Positions 37,129 through 46,674 are shown, numbered from the stretch's first letter. The stretch: 64,000 nt of DNA from JAGQVA01 sp033764335 (GCA_033764335.1 JANRJC010000007.1:62001-126000), one strand, 5' to 3'. Made by a program: numbers and translations. The notes: generated by a model not told the origin, from the sequence alone.

Positions 37129-38358
37129 CTACACCCTCTCCTCCTTCCAGTCGGCAACGCTTTTTGCTTCGCTGCTGAAGCCGATTCCCAGCAGGTGAAT
37201 CGGTTTTCCGCTGTGGGTGTATTTTTCGTAGTATTTTTTCTGGCGAATCTGCTCCAGCGCGGCTTCGGCGGGTTTGTCGAGTTTAAATTCGATGACGTAA
37301 ATGTCGGTCGGGGTGTGAACCACCGCGTCTATGCGCCCGCGGTTGGTGCTGACTTCTGTCTCGACGGTATAACTGCCCAAAAACTGAAAGGCGATGTACA
37401 AAAGCGAATGGTAATATGCCTCCTGGTTGGCGATGAATATTTGGTAGGGAATGCGGGCAAACAGGCTTTTGATCACGTCTATGACTGTTTCGATGTCGTT
37501 GGCGTAGAAGGCTTTGCGCAATTCGACCATAAACACCGCACTGAATCCCGGCTGGTCGTTGCGAAGGTCTCCCAATATATGCCCATACATCGCGTCGCGC
37601 ACTTCTTTGTTGGGGTAGTCTAGGACATACAAGCCCAAATCCGTGCGGCTTTTGATGGTAAGATAGCCCGTCTGAAACAATACCGGCAGCGACTGCAGGT
37701 GTTCGATGTCGTAGCCGGCAAAAGTCAGGGCGTCCACTTCCAGGCCTTCGACTTTGTAGAAATTCTGCGATTTCATCAGTTCCAGCAGAAAACTGGGCGT
37801 GCCTGACTCAAACCAGAAATTGTAAAAGTCTCCATTCTGAAAAAAAGAAAGAATCGAAAACGGGTTATAAACAAAATGTCGCCCGTCCCAGCTATAACCA
37901 TTATACCACAGCCGCACCTGTTGGAGAAATTCTTCACGGGAGGTTATATTTTTCCGCTGCATCACTTTGGGGAAATAGCTGGAAAAATAAGCTTCCAGTT
38001 CTTCTTGCGTATAACCCAGCAGGGTGCTATAGTTTTGATCTATACTCAGGTCGTACAGATTATTCAAATCGGAAAACAGGCTCACCTTGCTAAACTTCGA
38101 AATACCGGTAATGAGAAAAAACTCGATTAGCGGATCGGCGTCTTTGATCACCGAATAAAAGCTCCGCATAATGCCCTGGTGCTCTTTCGCTTGGGTTATG
38201 TCTTTACCAAGATAATCTATAATGGGTTTGTCGTATTCGTCTATCAGGATAACGACTTTCCCGTAAGATTCCGAAAGACTGTGGATTAGTTCCCGAAACT
38301 GGTCTTTGGTTTCGGTATGTTGTCTCCATTTTTGATACCCGGAGAAATTTCCTTTTAT
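37129..38358 (-). pseudogene. 5'-truncated AAA-ATPase-like / PD-(D/E)XK nuclease protein
   Basis: The frame is open from 38358 (just after a stop) to 37129. It starts inside the ATPase domain: the Walker B region VVILIDEYDKPIIDYLG (about 38230-38280) is present but the N-terminal part with Walker A is missing, and no ATG precedes it. The first ATG is internal at 38169. The C-terminal part is a PD-(D/E)XK_9 nuclease-like domain (GRIDAVVHTPTDIYVIEFKLDKPAEAALEQI). The loss point abuts the GH67 gene at 38390. These genes are often multi-copy and mobile in Bacteroidota. It could still make a C-terminal fragment. Confidence 0.8.
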
Positions 38359-38389
38359 TTAGAAACAGTCTTTACCCATTTCCTCAAAA

Positions 38390-40552
38390 ATGAAAAAATA
38401 CTCGCTACTTCTACTGGCTTTTTTCCTGATCACCGGCATCGTGAGGGCCGAAGATGGTTATCGTTTATGGTTGCGGTATGATCAGGTTTCGGACGAAAAA
38501 ATCCTGGCAAATTACCGCAAAACAATCACCGGCTGGATGTGCGAAGAGGATTCTCCCGTACTCAACGCAGCGCGGGGCGAACTCCAAAAAGGATTAAACG
38601 GCCTGCTCGACGCGGCTATTCCGGCGGTCAAAAACTATACAAATGGGAATATAATCATCGTCGGCACACCCGCCGGTTCGCCCGCAATTAAATCGCTGAT
38701 TCAGGCGGATTTGCTCAAAGATATTGGCGCGGAAGGTTTTGCCATTGAACGTATAACGACGGGTAAAAAATCGGTTATTGTGATTGCCGGAAATACGGAT
38801 AAAGGCGTTTTGTACGGCGTATTCCACTTCCTCCGGCTGATTCAGACGCATCAGGACATCGGCAAAGTTTCGGTCAAAAGTTCGCCCCGCGTCAACCACC
38901 GCCTGCTCAACCACTGGGACAACCTCGACCGCACGGTCGAGCGGGGATACGCGGGTTTTTCGCTCTGGGACTGGCACAAACTTCCCGACTTCCGCGACCC
39001 GCGATATACCGACTACGCCCGCGCAAATGCTTCTATCGGCATCAACGGAACCGTCGTCACCAATGTCAACGCCAATGCCCTCATACTCACGCCCGCTTAC
39101 CTGGAAAAAGTCGCGGCACTCGCCGATATATTCAGGCCGTGGGGAATAAAAATTTACCTTACGGCAAGATTCAGCGCCCCCATCGAAATCGGCAGACTCA
39201 AAACCGCCGACCCGCTCAATGATACGGTAAGGCAGTGGTGGACAGAAAAAATAGATGAAGTTTATCGTTATGTGCCCGACTTCGGCGGGTTTCTGGTCAA
39301 AGCTAATTCGGAAGGCCAGCCCGGCCCGCAAAACTACGGTCGCAACCACGCCGACGGCGCCAATATGCTTGCCGAGGCCCTCGAACCGCACGGTGGCATC
39401 GTCATGTGGCGGGCTTTTGTCTATGATGACAAAGAACCCGACGACAGAGCCAAACAAGCCAACAACGAATTTGAGCCATTGGATGGGATTTTTCGGAAAA
39501 ATGTAATCGTTCAGGTCAAAAATGGAGCCATTGACTTCCAGCCGAGGGAACCCTTTCACCCGCTGTTTGGCGCCATGCCCAAAACACCCCTGATGGTTGA
39601 GTTTCAGATCACCCAGGAATACCTGGGTTTTGCTACACATCTCGCCTTTCTGCCCGAACTTTTCAAGGAAACACTCGACGCAGACACATGGACCAACGGC
39701 AAAGGTTCGACCGTCGCGAAAGTAGTGGATGGAAGTCTTGACGGACATTCGCTATCCGGCATGGCCGGCGTAACCAATATCGGCAATGACCGAAACTGGT
39801 GCGGGCATCATTTTGGGCAGGCCAACTGGTACGGTTTTGGGCGACTTGCCTGGGATCATAGCCTGACACCGGAGCAGATTGCCGAAGAGTGGGGGAGAAT
39901 GACTTTTTCCAATGACGCCGCCATCCTCCGCAGTATTCAGAACATCATGCTTGGATCGCGGGAAACGGTCGTCAACTATATGACACCACTGGGGCTTCAC
40001 CATATCATGGGCAGAGATCATCATTACGGCCCCGGCCCGTGGGTGACCGGAGGCAGAGCCGACTGGACTTCGGTATATTATCACCGGGCCGACAGTCTGG
40101 GCATTGGGTTTGACCGCACACCGACAGGTAGCAATGCAACGTCGCAATACGCGCAGGAAGTGGCAAAAATATTTGCATCAAGGACCGATTGTCCGGAGGA
40201 ATTTTTGTTGTGGTTTCACCATGTGGGTTGGGACGAAAAAGTTACGTCGGGCCGCACGTTGTGGGAGGAAATCTGCCATCGGTATTATCAGGGCGTGGAA
40301 GAAGTCAGGCAAATGCAGACCGAATGGGCAACGCTGGAAGGACGAGTTGACGCGGAGCGGTTTGAGCATGTGTCTATGTTTCTGAAGATTCAGGAGAAGG
40401 AAGCGAAACTCTGGCGGGACGCTTGTGTATTGTATTTTCAAACGTTTTCAGGCCGTGCGATACCGGAAGGTTTGGTCAAACCCGAGCATTCATTGGAGTA
40501 TTATCGCGAGTTGCGGTTTCCCTATGCGCCGGGGATACGGCCGCGGTGGTGA
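38390..40552 (+). CDS. Exported alpha-glucuronidase, GH67
   Basis: The 720-residue protein has a signal peptide (SLLLLAFFLITGIVRAE) and is full length for GH67. The acid catalyst is Glu308 in NSEGQPGP, and Asp382 (IDFQPREP) with Glu410 (QITQEYLG) match the paired base of the family. LLNHWDNLDRTVERGYAG and TSVYYHRADSLGIGFDRT are further family blocks. It removes (4-O-methyl-)glucuronic acid from xylo-oligosaccharides. It stands alone after a truncated gene and before the RloAB-type pair. With the sulfatase and apiose operon it supports growth on plant-type glycans. Confidence 0.93.
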   Translation: MKKYSLLLLAFFLITGIVRAEDGYRLWLRYDQVSDEKILANYRKTITGWMCEEDSPVLNAARGELQKGLNGLLDAAIPAVKNYTNGNIIIVGTPAGSPAIKSLIQADLLKDIGAEGFAIERITTGKKSVIVIAGNTDKGVLYGVFHFLRLIQTHQDIGKVSVKSSPRVNHRLLNHWDNLDRTVERGYAGFSLWDWHKLPDFRDPRYTDYARANASIGINGTVVTNVNANALILTPAYLEKVAALADIFRPWGIKIYLTARFSAPIEIGRLKTADPLNDTVRQWWTEKIDEVYRYVPDFGGFLVKANSEGQPGPQNYGRNHADGANMLAEALEPHGGIVMWRAFVYDDKEPDDRAKQANNEFEPLDGIFRKNVIVQVKNGAIDFQPREPFHPLFGAMPKTPLMVEFQITQEYLGFATHLAFLPELFKETLDADTWTNGKGSTVAKVVDGSLDGHSLSGMAGVTNIGNDRNWCGHHFGQANWYGFGRLAWDHSLTPEQIAEEWGRMTFSNDAAILRSIQNIMLGSRETVVNYMTPLGLHHIMGRDHHYGPGPWVTGGRADWTSVYYHRADSLGIGFDRTPTGSNATSQYAQEVAKIFASRTDCPEEFLLWFHHVGWDEKVTSGRTLWEEICHRYYQGVEEVRQMQTEWATLEGRVDAERFEHVSMFLKIQEKEAKLWRDACVLYFQTFSGRAIPEGLVKPEHSLEYYRELRFPYAPGIRPRW

Positions 40553-40560
40553 GCAGGGAA

Positions 40561-40602
40561 TGTATATACATAGTTTTCACTGTACAAGGGAGTTTTGATG
40601 GG
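40561..40602. repeat. Short dispersed repeat, copy 1 (internally deleted)
   Basis: TGTATATACATAG at the left, then TTTTCACTGTACAAGGG and TTTTGATGGG, align with copies at 42746 and 48180 but lack their central 35 bp with two small hairpins. It lies 8 bp after the GH67 stop and just downstream of the RloB-type gene. Confidence 0.75.
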
Positions 40603-40652
40603 TGTTCTTGTAAAAACACGATATTGAGGGCGGGTGTGTGTATGGCCTTCTT

Positions 40653-41297
40653 TCACTTTTCATAGTGTTTTTTCAATTCGTCAGTTTGAAACAGTACGTG
40701 CATTTCACAAATTGCCTTGGTTGGCTCATCTAAATCAAACTGTCCCAAATCAGATGAGTTACTAATGGCCGTTTTAAGATATGGTTTCAATTTTAGGTAT
40801 ATATCATTGTCTTGCTTAGTGAAATATCTTTGGGTTTTCTCATAGTCTTTGAGATGATTTTTTAGCTGAGTTTCGGCTTTGCCACAAGTGTCAAACAGTT
40901 TGGAAGTTTTCTCAAAATGCAATAAGAACCAAAATTCTACGCAGGGGTTATTCGTAATGATAATGACGTTTTTGAAGTCTCGTTTAATGGTCTTTCTAAA
41001 TTCTATAAAAACCTGTAGTGGAGTTTTTTTCCCTTTTGGAGTTTCTCTCGATTCTTTGATTACCGCATCTAAATCAATAATCCAAAAGACTTTTGAATAT
41101 TCACGTTCCGATAAATTAGTCACTAAGCTGAACTGCTCTTCAATGCTTTTCTTATTTGGTATTTCCGGCTTAATATTTAACCTTATATGGCGCTCATTAC
41201 GCTTCAACATCTGTAAATACCAAATTTCAGTTTCTCCATCTACAACAAATGCAAAAGTAGGTGCTACCTGATGCCTTATCTTCCTTGATTGTCTCAT
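40653..41297 (-). CDS. rloB: RloB-like TOPRIM-type protein of a predicted defence pair
   Basis: The 214-residue protein has TOPRIM-like acidic motifs: FVVDGETE (Glu22) and WIIDLDAV (Asp75, Asp77), then IIITNNPCVEFWFLLHFEK, the typical RloB segment. RloB genes pair with an AAA-type ATPase and were first noticed inside restriction-modification loci; they resemble other ATPase plus TOPRIM nuclease defences. It overlaps its ATPase partner by 4 bp. The pair is AT-rich compared with neighbours, which suggests transfer. Its nuclease activity is inferred. Confidence 0.8.
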   Translation of the reverse strand: MRQSRKIRHQVAPTFAFVVDGETEIWYLQMLKRNERHIRLNIKPEIPNKKSIEEQFSLVTNLSEREYSKVFWIIDLDAVIKESRETPKGKKTPLQVFIEFRKTIKRDFKNVIIITNNPCVEFWFLLHFEKTSKLFDTCGKAETQLKNHLKDYEKTQRYFTKQDNDIYLKLKPYLKTAISNSSDLGQFDLDEPTKAICEMHVLFQTDELKKHYEK

Positions 41298-42592
41298 ATT
41301 TTTAAATCAATGAAGTTGTCACTTAAATTTGGCACTGCCCTTAATTTTCCACTCTTATAAACATTTAAAATGTTTGTTGTATTTCTCACTATTGAACTGT
41401 CGAAATCAGCTAATGAATACAATTCTGTCGAGCAATTGTCATTCTTGTCTGTAAACCAAATGGCATCATTTCTAAAAACATCTTTATTGTCAAGGATTTC
41501 TCTATTGTGAGTGGTGGCAATAATCTGAGATTTGTCAGTATTCAGCAAGAAGGAAAGAATAAAATGAATATATAAGTCAGGGTGAAGTGATGATTCTAGT
41601 TCATCAATAGGAAACGCAGTAGAATTTTTTATTAAAAGTGCGAGTAACCCTGCAAATCCATAGTAACGCCGGGTTCCTTGTGATTCCAACTCTATTGGCA
41701 ACGTATATCTAACTTGATTAACTGTATGTTCAAATTCAATATTAACTGATGTTATTTTCCCTTTTTCTTCTAACCTTTTAATGTCGTTGGGTGAATCTTT
41801 AAGCTGCCTTTTTAAAAAATCAACTAGCCCATCAGGTATTTCTTTTTCTTCTTCCTGAATGACTATATCTGAAATATGAAAATCAGCTTTCTTCAAAATG
41901 TTTATCACATCTTGTTTAGACAATTCACCTTTTTCAACCTTCGACGTTACGAATCCTTCCAGTTGTGTTCTTGTATAAACCAATGGACGCAAATAGTTTC
42001 TGAACCAATCAACTGCTTCTTTGAGTTCTTTGATGTCAACATTGGTTTTTAGAAATCCGCCCAAAACAGTATTGTTCCACAGTGTATTTGCTTCTAAATT
42101 TTTTTCTGTAGTCTTCTCTATTTTAATCTTGCTGCCAAACTTAATTTCTGCAAATTGGTTATTTAAGTCCGTTTTTCGCCTAAATACATTTGCTTTACTC
42201 GGATTATAAAAATTTAAAACTTCACTTACTATAGCCTTCTTAAAAAATTCGACTTCATAAAAATATTTGATGTCATTAGTCAGAAATTCTATACTAATTA
42301 TCGAATTCTGATTGGGTGTCTCTGTGTCAAATAAGAATGGCTGAAAATCTAATTCATCCGTTTTTTTGGTTTCAGGCTCCAGAACAATATCTCTTAAAAA
42401 CTCGATTGCTTTAAGAATAGTGGTTTTTCCCGATGCATTGGAGCCATAGATTAACGCAATCTTTAGTAACCGCAGTCCATTAGTATGAATAACATAGCTG
42501 TTTTCAAGGTGGTCGGATTTGTCAGCTTCAAAGGTCAATGTTTGTTTGTTCTTAATTGACCCGAAATTTTGTACGCCGAAGTTGATTATCAT
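41294..42592 (-). CDS. rloA: RloA-like AAA/ABC-type ATPase of a predicted defence pair
   Basis: ATG 42592 (432 residues) is chosen because a strong promoter lies at 42621-42650, which puts the longer start at 42619 upstream of transcription. The protein is an OLD/AAA15-type ATPase: FGVQNFGSIKNKQTLTF at the start, Walker A YGSNASGKT (49-57), Walker B and D-loop IDELESSLHPDLY, and IATTHNREIL. A helical insert separates the two halves. With the TOPRIM-type partner, translated by overlap, it probably senses infection and triggers cleavage. Confidence 0.85.
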   Translation of the reverse strand: MIINFGVQNFGSIKNKQTLTFEADKSDHLENSYVIHTNGLRLLKIALIYGSNASGKTTILKAIEFLRDIVLEPETKKTDELDFQPFLFDTETPNQNSIISIEFLTNDIKYFYEVEFFKKAIVSEVLNFYNPSKANVFRRKTDLNNQFAEIKFGSKIKIEKTTEKNLEANTLWNNTVLGGFLKTNVDIKELKEAVDWFRNYLRPLVYTRTQLEGFVTSKVEKGELSKQDVINILKKADFHISDIVIQEEEKEIPDGLVDFLKRQLKDSPNDIKRLEEKGKITSVNIEFEHTVNQVRYTLPIELESQGTRRYYGFAGLLALLIKNSTAFPIDELESSLHPDLYIHFILSFLLNTDKSQIIATTHNREILDNKDVFRNDAIWFTDKNDNCSTELYSLADFDSSIVRNTTNILNVYKSGKLRAVPNLSDNFIDLKI

Positions 42593-42620
42593 TTTTACCT
42601 TTATTTTTGCAAACCACATG

Positions 42621-42650
42621 CAAATATAAGGTAAAAAATGTATGTTACAA
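42621..42650 (-). promoter_or_regulatory. Bacteroidota promoter of the RloA/RloB operon
   Basis: On the minus strand TTG (42650-42648) is followed after exactly 19 bp by TATATTTG (42628-42621), a full match to the phylum's TTG-N19-TAnnTTTG promoter. Transcription should start near 42614, 20-odd bases before the ATG at 42592. Confidence 0.8.
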
Positions 42651-42745
42651 TAGATTTTAGCCCAAATTTGAAATCTATTTACAAAAATACGAATAAAAAA
42701 TCCGCTTTAAGCGCGATTAGGCAGGATTATTGTTAATGGTTTGGG

Positions 42746-42815
42746 TGTATATACATAGCTTTCGCCGCAAAACCTGCGGTGAAAATACACGATTTTCACC
42801 GCACAAGGAAATTTT
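42746..42815. repeat. Short dispersed repeat, copy 2
   Basis: It starts TGTATATACATAG, then has two small palindromes, CCGCAAAACCTGCGG and GTGAAAATACACGATTTTCAC, and ends CACCGCACAAGGAAATTTT. It lies beyond the promoter of the RloA-type gene, so this repeat flanks the pair on both sides. Confidence 0.8.
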
Positions 42816-42824
42816 CCATTTCCC

Positions 42825-44210
42825 CTACGCCAGTATCTCACACAACTCACCTGTGCTGTCGGCAAACTCTACGTCCTCCAAGCCCATAACTTTCATCATG
42901 GTCTGGTGCAGGTTGGCGAAGGGGGTGTCTTTGGCAAATTTCAGGTTTTGGCCGGTCTTGAGTTTGCCCCCGCCTTTGCCGGCGACTACAATCGGAAGAT
43001 CATGGCAGGAGTGGCGATTGCCATCTCTTAGCCCGGAGCCGATCATCACCATGGAGTTGTCGAGTAATGTGCCTTCTCCTTCACAAATACCCTGCATTTT
43101 TTCGAGCATATAGGCATACTGTTCGATATGCCAGCGGTTGATCCGCTCATACTGGTCGAGGTTGCGGGGATCGTCTTTGTGATGGGAAATCGAATGATGG
43201 GTGTCAAAAACGCCTTCGAGGAAGGAGAAGTTGCGGTTGTTGGCGGAGTTGCCAAACATAAAGGTCGTAACTCGTGTCGCATCGCACTGGAAAGCCAGCA
43301 CCATGATGTCGAGCAACAAACGTACTTTGGGGGTAATGTCCACGCCTTCGGAGTACTCGGCCCATTCGTCAATGCGGGTATCCATACGGGCAAGTTCGGC
43401 TCTTACATCGGGAGTAATTTTTGCTTCAAAGTCTTTGAGGTTTTGGCGGTCGTCCAGTCGTTTTTCTACCGAACGTATAGACTCCATGTACTCGGAGAGT
43501 TTGTTTCGGTCAGAAACGCCTAATTGCCGGTTGAGTTTTTGGGCATCGCTCTGCACGATATCCAACACACTTTTTTTGTTGGGGTCGTAGGGAACAGGCG
43601 GTTTTCCGGGCACGTAGTTGCGGAAAATCCGGTCAAATGCCAACCTCGGGTCAATCTCCTTAGCACAGGGCTGGTTGCGACTCGCCCAGGAAATCGAACT
43701 ACCATAGAGACGCGTAAAGCCGGTGGATTTGCATATACCGGTATCTATCCTGTCCACGCCATACTGAAGCGAGGGAAACATGGTTTCTTTACCGATATGA
43801 TTAGCTACCAATTGGTCCATCGAAACGCCTCCGCAATCCAGCCCGCTATCCACCGTTTTGGTGATACGCATGGAAGTGAGGAAGTTGGCGGTTTTGGTGA
43901 AATGCCCTTCCTGCCGGGTATCGGAATTGCGGTTATACAATTCGCCGAGGATATTCAGTTGGTCTTTGACATTTTTCAAAGGCTGCAAGATCGGAGAAAG
44001 TGCAAAGTTTTTACCCCAGCCTTCGGGTGTCCATTTGTAGGGATTAACGCCATTGGCCATGTACATACAAGCCATGCGGCGAGGTGCCTGATTGGCTCCT
44101 GAAAAAGTAGAAAACCCGGGGGGAATCATTGCTTCCAACAGCGGAAGAGCAATACAGGCGCCCATTCCTTTGAGCATCCTTCTCCGTGAAATATACCAGC
44201 TTTTTTCCAT
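42825..44210 (-). CDS. DUF1552 exported protein
   Basis: The 461-residue protein begins with a twin-arginine-type signal (SRRRMLKGMGACIALPLLEA), so it may be exported folded. The body matches DUF1552 (ACMYMANGVNPYKWTPEGWG, GVSMDQLVANHIGKETMFPSLQ, YGSSISWASRNQPCAKEIDP, DNSMVMIGSGLRDGNRHSCHDLP). DUF1552 genes nearly always sit next to DUF1592-group cytochrome-like genes, as here (2-bp gap). Such pairs are abundant in Planctomycetes and occur in marine Bacteroidota. The biochemical role is unknown. Confidence 0.88.
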   Translation of the reverse strand: MEKSWYISRRRMLKGMGACIALPLLEAMIPPGFSTFSGANQAPRRMACMYMANGVNPYKWTPEGWGKNFALSPILQPLKNVKDQLNILGELYNRNSDTRQEGHFTKTANFLTSMRITKTVDSGLDCGGVSMDQLVANHIGKETMFPSLQYGVDRIDTGICKSTGFTRLYGSSISWASRNQPCAKEIDPRLAFDRIFRNYVPGKPPVPYDPNKKSVLDIVQSDAQKLNRQLGVSDRNKLSEYMESIRSVEKRLDDRQNLKDFEAKITPDVRAELARMDTRIDEWAEYSEGVDITPKVRLLLDIMVLAFQCDATRVTTFMFGNSANNRNFSFLEGVFDTHHSISHHKDDPRNLDQYERINRWHIEQYAYMLEKMQGICEGEGTLLDNSMVMIGSGLRDGNRHSCHDLPIVVAGKGGGKLKTGQNLKFAKDTPFANLHQTMMKVMGLEDVEFADSTGELCEILA

Positions 44211-44212
44211 AA

Positions 44213-46183
44213 CTATTCATCATTGTTGTATCGCTCGGGCATGTCGCTCCTTTTGTAGTGGAAGGGATAGGCTGTCACGAGTGTCAACATTAGGTTCTGA
44301 CTATCAAAATCGTTTTCGAGTAAGCTATTTGTCATATTGGTCAGAGTGGGAGTATCGGTAAAACTCACACCCCGTCCCAGCGCGTAAGAAAGCAATTTGC
44401 GGGAGAGGTTTCGGGCAAATTTTTCCTTGTCTTCGCAGAGTATATCTTTAAGTGCTGCGGGTCCTTCAAATTTTTGGCCGGTTACAAGCACCCCGGAAGC
44501 GTCAATGGGGGTTTCCCCATATTTTTGACGCCAGCGTCCGATAGCGTCAAAATTTTCAAGGCCCAGGCCGATAGGATCCATCTTCTGATGACAACCGGCA
44601 CAAGTCGAAGGCGCACGGTGAAGACTCAGCAGTTCGCGAAGATCGAGTTCATTTTTAACGGATTTTTTGGCGTCTTCCAGTTCGGGTACATCGGGCGGTG
44701 GCGGTGGGGGCGGAGTGCCCAGCATTTGTTCGAGTACCCATTTCCCTCTCAATACAGGGCTGGTACGAGTAGGAAGAGACGACGCGGTAAGCACGGCGCC
44801 CATACCGAGTACACCTCCGCGGTTTCGGTCGGTGAGCAGGACGGCGCGCATTTCCTCTCCTTCTACCCCTTCGATTCCGTAGTGGCGGGCAAGCGGTCCA
44901 TTGAGATAAGTATAGTCGCTATCTATAAGTTCGAGCAGATTGCGGCTCCGGTTAAATACATGGTAAAAATACTGAACCACTTCCTGATACATTGCCTTTC
45001 GCAGTGCTTCATCAAACTCCGGAAATTTTTTGGTGTCCGTTTTCGGTTCGTTCATAGCTTGTTCGACGCCCAGCCATTGGCTGGAAAAGGCTTCGGCAAA
45101 ACGCATAAACCGGGGATCTGCCATCATGCGCAGGGTTTCTCGTTGGATGACCGCCGGGTCGTGAAGATTTTCACGGTAGGCCACATCCAAAAGCTGGCTG
45201 TCGGGAATGGAAGACCACAATAAAAACGACAAGCGGGTTGCAAGCTCAAAATTGCTGATTGGATAGGGTTTTTTGAGCGTAAGATTGGTTTCGGAGCGGT
45301 AGAGGAAGTTGGGAGAAATGAGAATCGTTTTAAGCGTTTCAAAAATGGCTTTGTCGAATCCGTCTTTTTCTTTCCAGCGAGTAACATACATATCCCGGAA
45401 GAAGTCCATCATCTGGTCTATTTCCGCCTGAGTCAGAAACCGTCGGTAAGCCGTAGTAGCAAATGGGATAAGTACTTTTCCTGCGGCCTCTACGGGTTTT
45501 TTCATCGAGTTTTCCTGACGAAGAACTTGTTCATTCCACCAAAAACTGATTTGCGCCCCCAGTCCGGGGGTATAGGTTTGGGGAACGATTTTTCTCCAGA
45601 GTTTTTCATCGCGGCGCGTGGCGCGCAAAATCGAGTCTGCGGCTTCGTAATAACGTTCGATCAGCAGGGGCGTAAAAAACAGGATACGGGATTGATTATC
45701 AAATCCTTCACCGCCGGAGCCTTCGGAGGGAAAAAACTCCTTGGCGTCAAAATCAATACCTGTGATATCCAGAATTGCGTACCGGTATTCCCGGTGGCTC
45801 ATGCGGCGCATAATGGCGTCGCCGGGATCAGGTTCGGACAACGCTTTGTCCAGAAGGCGATTGATACCGGCTACGGTTTGTTCCATCTCTTCAGGGGACA
45901 TTCGGGGTTTACCCATAGGCGGCATAGTGCCGGCCTGGATCTGGCGCACGACGTTTTGGTATAATTCTCCTCGCTGAGTGACTCCTATGGCAAAATCGGT
46001 ATCGTCGAGATTAATACCGCCCTTTTTTTCCGAAAGATTGTGGCAGGAGGAACAATGTTTTCGCATAATCGGGCGCACATCTCTGCGCCAGCGGAAATCA
46101 TCCTCTGTATCGGCGTACAAACCGAAACCCATGATGCTCAAAAACAGCACCAGCAGAAGGCGGATAGGAGGAAAAGGAGTCAT
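44213..46183 (-). CDS. DUF1587/1592/1588/1585 multidomain protein with c-type haem motifs
   Basis: The 656-residue protein has a signal peptide and then a cytochrome-like CSSCH haem motif (Cys44-His48) followed by GGINLDDTDF. The DUF1587, DUF1592 (SNFELATRLSFLLWSSIPDS), DUF1588 (RGGVLGMGAVLTASSLPTRTSP) and DUF1585 (LSYALGRGVSFTD) segments follow in the usual order. A second CAGCH near residue 526 (STCAGCHQKMDPIGLGLENFD) may bind another haem. It probably moves electrons in the periplasm with its DUF1552 partner, perhaps in degrading a complex substrate. The true reaction is not known. Confidence 0.88.
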   Translation of the reverse strand: MTPFPPIRLLLVLFLSIMGFGLYADTEDDFRWRRDVRPIMRKHCSSCHNLSEKKGGINLDDTDFAIGVTQRGELYQNVVRQIQAGTMPPMGKPRMSPEEMEQTVAGINRLLDKALSEPDPGDAIMRRMSHREYRYAILDITGIDFDAKEFFPSEGSGGEGFDNQSRILFFTPLLIERYYEAADSILRATRRDEKLWRKIVPQTYTPGLGAQISFWWNEQVLRQENSMKKPVEAAGKVLIPFATTAYRRFLTQAEIDQMMDFFRDMYVTRWKEKDGFDKAIFETLKTILISPNFLYRSETNLTLKKPYPISNFELATRLSFLLWSSIPDSQLLDVAYRENLHDPAVIQRETLRMMADPRFMRFAEAFSSQWLGVEQAMNEPKTDTKKFPEFDEALRKAMYQEVVQYFYHVFNRSRNLLELIDSDYTYLNGPLARHYGIEGVEGEEMRAVLLTDRNRGGVLGMGAVLTASSLPTRTSPVLRGKWVLEQMLGTPPPPPPPDVPELEDAKKSVKNELDLRELLSLHRAPSTCAGCHQKMDPIGLGLENFDAIGRWRQKYGETPIDASGVLVTGQKFEGPAALKDILCEDKEKFARNLSRKLLSYALGRGVSFTDTPTLTNMTNSLLENDFDSQNLMLTLVTAYPFHYKRSDMPERYNNDE

Positions 46184-46276
46184 ACTTTACAAAAGAAAAC
46201 CTAATATACTGATTTCCTGTGGATTGAACCGCCTCTTTAGCGTTTTAGGTCAAACGTTTACCCTTGCGACCAAGCG

Positions 46277-46577
46277 TGCAAAGACGCGCCAGCGGAATCT
46301 AAAAAAGGGAGGGCGGCCATCAAGGCTACAAACATTCGACTCCTCCGGAGTCCCGGCCTAGCCGGAAAAGTGGCCAAACCGCGAGGTATGCGGGTTTTGC
46401 CGACCGGCAAGACCCACGTAAGTGGCCTTTTGGCTCGGAGAGGTCTATTTTGCGCTTATGCATGAATCCGGTTTCGCGAGTTTTGCCGACCGGCAAGACC
46501 TCGGAGAGGTCGGATGTTTGTAGCTACGAGGCCCGTTCCCCTCCCTTTTTTTCAGGGGTCGCGCCGAAGCGCGCGTG
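46277..46577. repeat. Large imperfect palindromic repeat, copy B
   Basis: The left end (GCGTGCAAAGACGCGCC) mirrors the right end (TCGCGCCGAAGCGCGCG). Inner arms GGCTACAAACATTCGACTCC and ATGTTTGTAGC mirror each other, with TTGCCGACCGGCAA hairpins between, which occur twice (about 46396 and 46483). Most blocks match copy A at 35704-36046, but the centres differ. It lies between the haem-motif protein and DUF2442 and encodes nothing supported. Confidence 0.8.
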
Positions 46578-46627
46578 AGTACAAAAAAACTCGCAAGATC
46601 TCATCAAAACAAAAGTTTTCCCCACAG

Positions 46628-46660
46628 TTGATTAAATAGGTAACTTTTTTTTTAATTTTG
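46628..46660 (+). promoter_or_regulatory. Possible promoter of the DUF2442 gene
   Basis: TAATTTTG at 46653-46660 fits TAnnTTTG, and TTG at 46628-46630 lies 22 bp upstream, slightly wider than ideal. The start codon follows 14 bp after. Confidence 0.45.
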
Positions 46661-46674
46661 TTCTAAACAAAACC

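Noticed and set aside
38594..39748. 384-residue minus-strand frame
   Set aside because: It is the shadow of the GH67 gene, which has catalytic residues and full family length on the plus strand.
40653..42592. PARIS (AriA/AriB) defence system
   Set aside because: The ATPase is similar in kind, but the partner reads as RloB with its own conserved segments rather than AriB (DUF4435).
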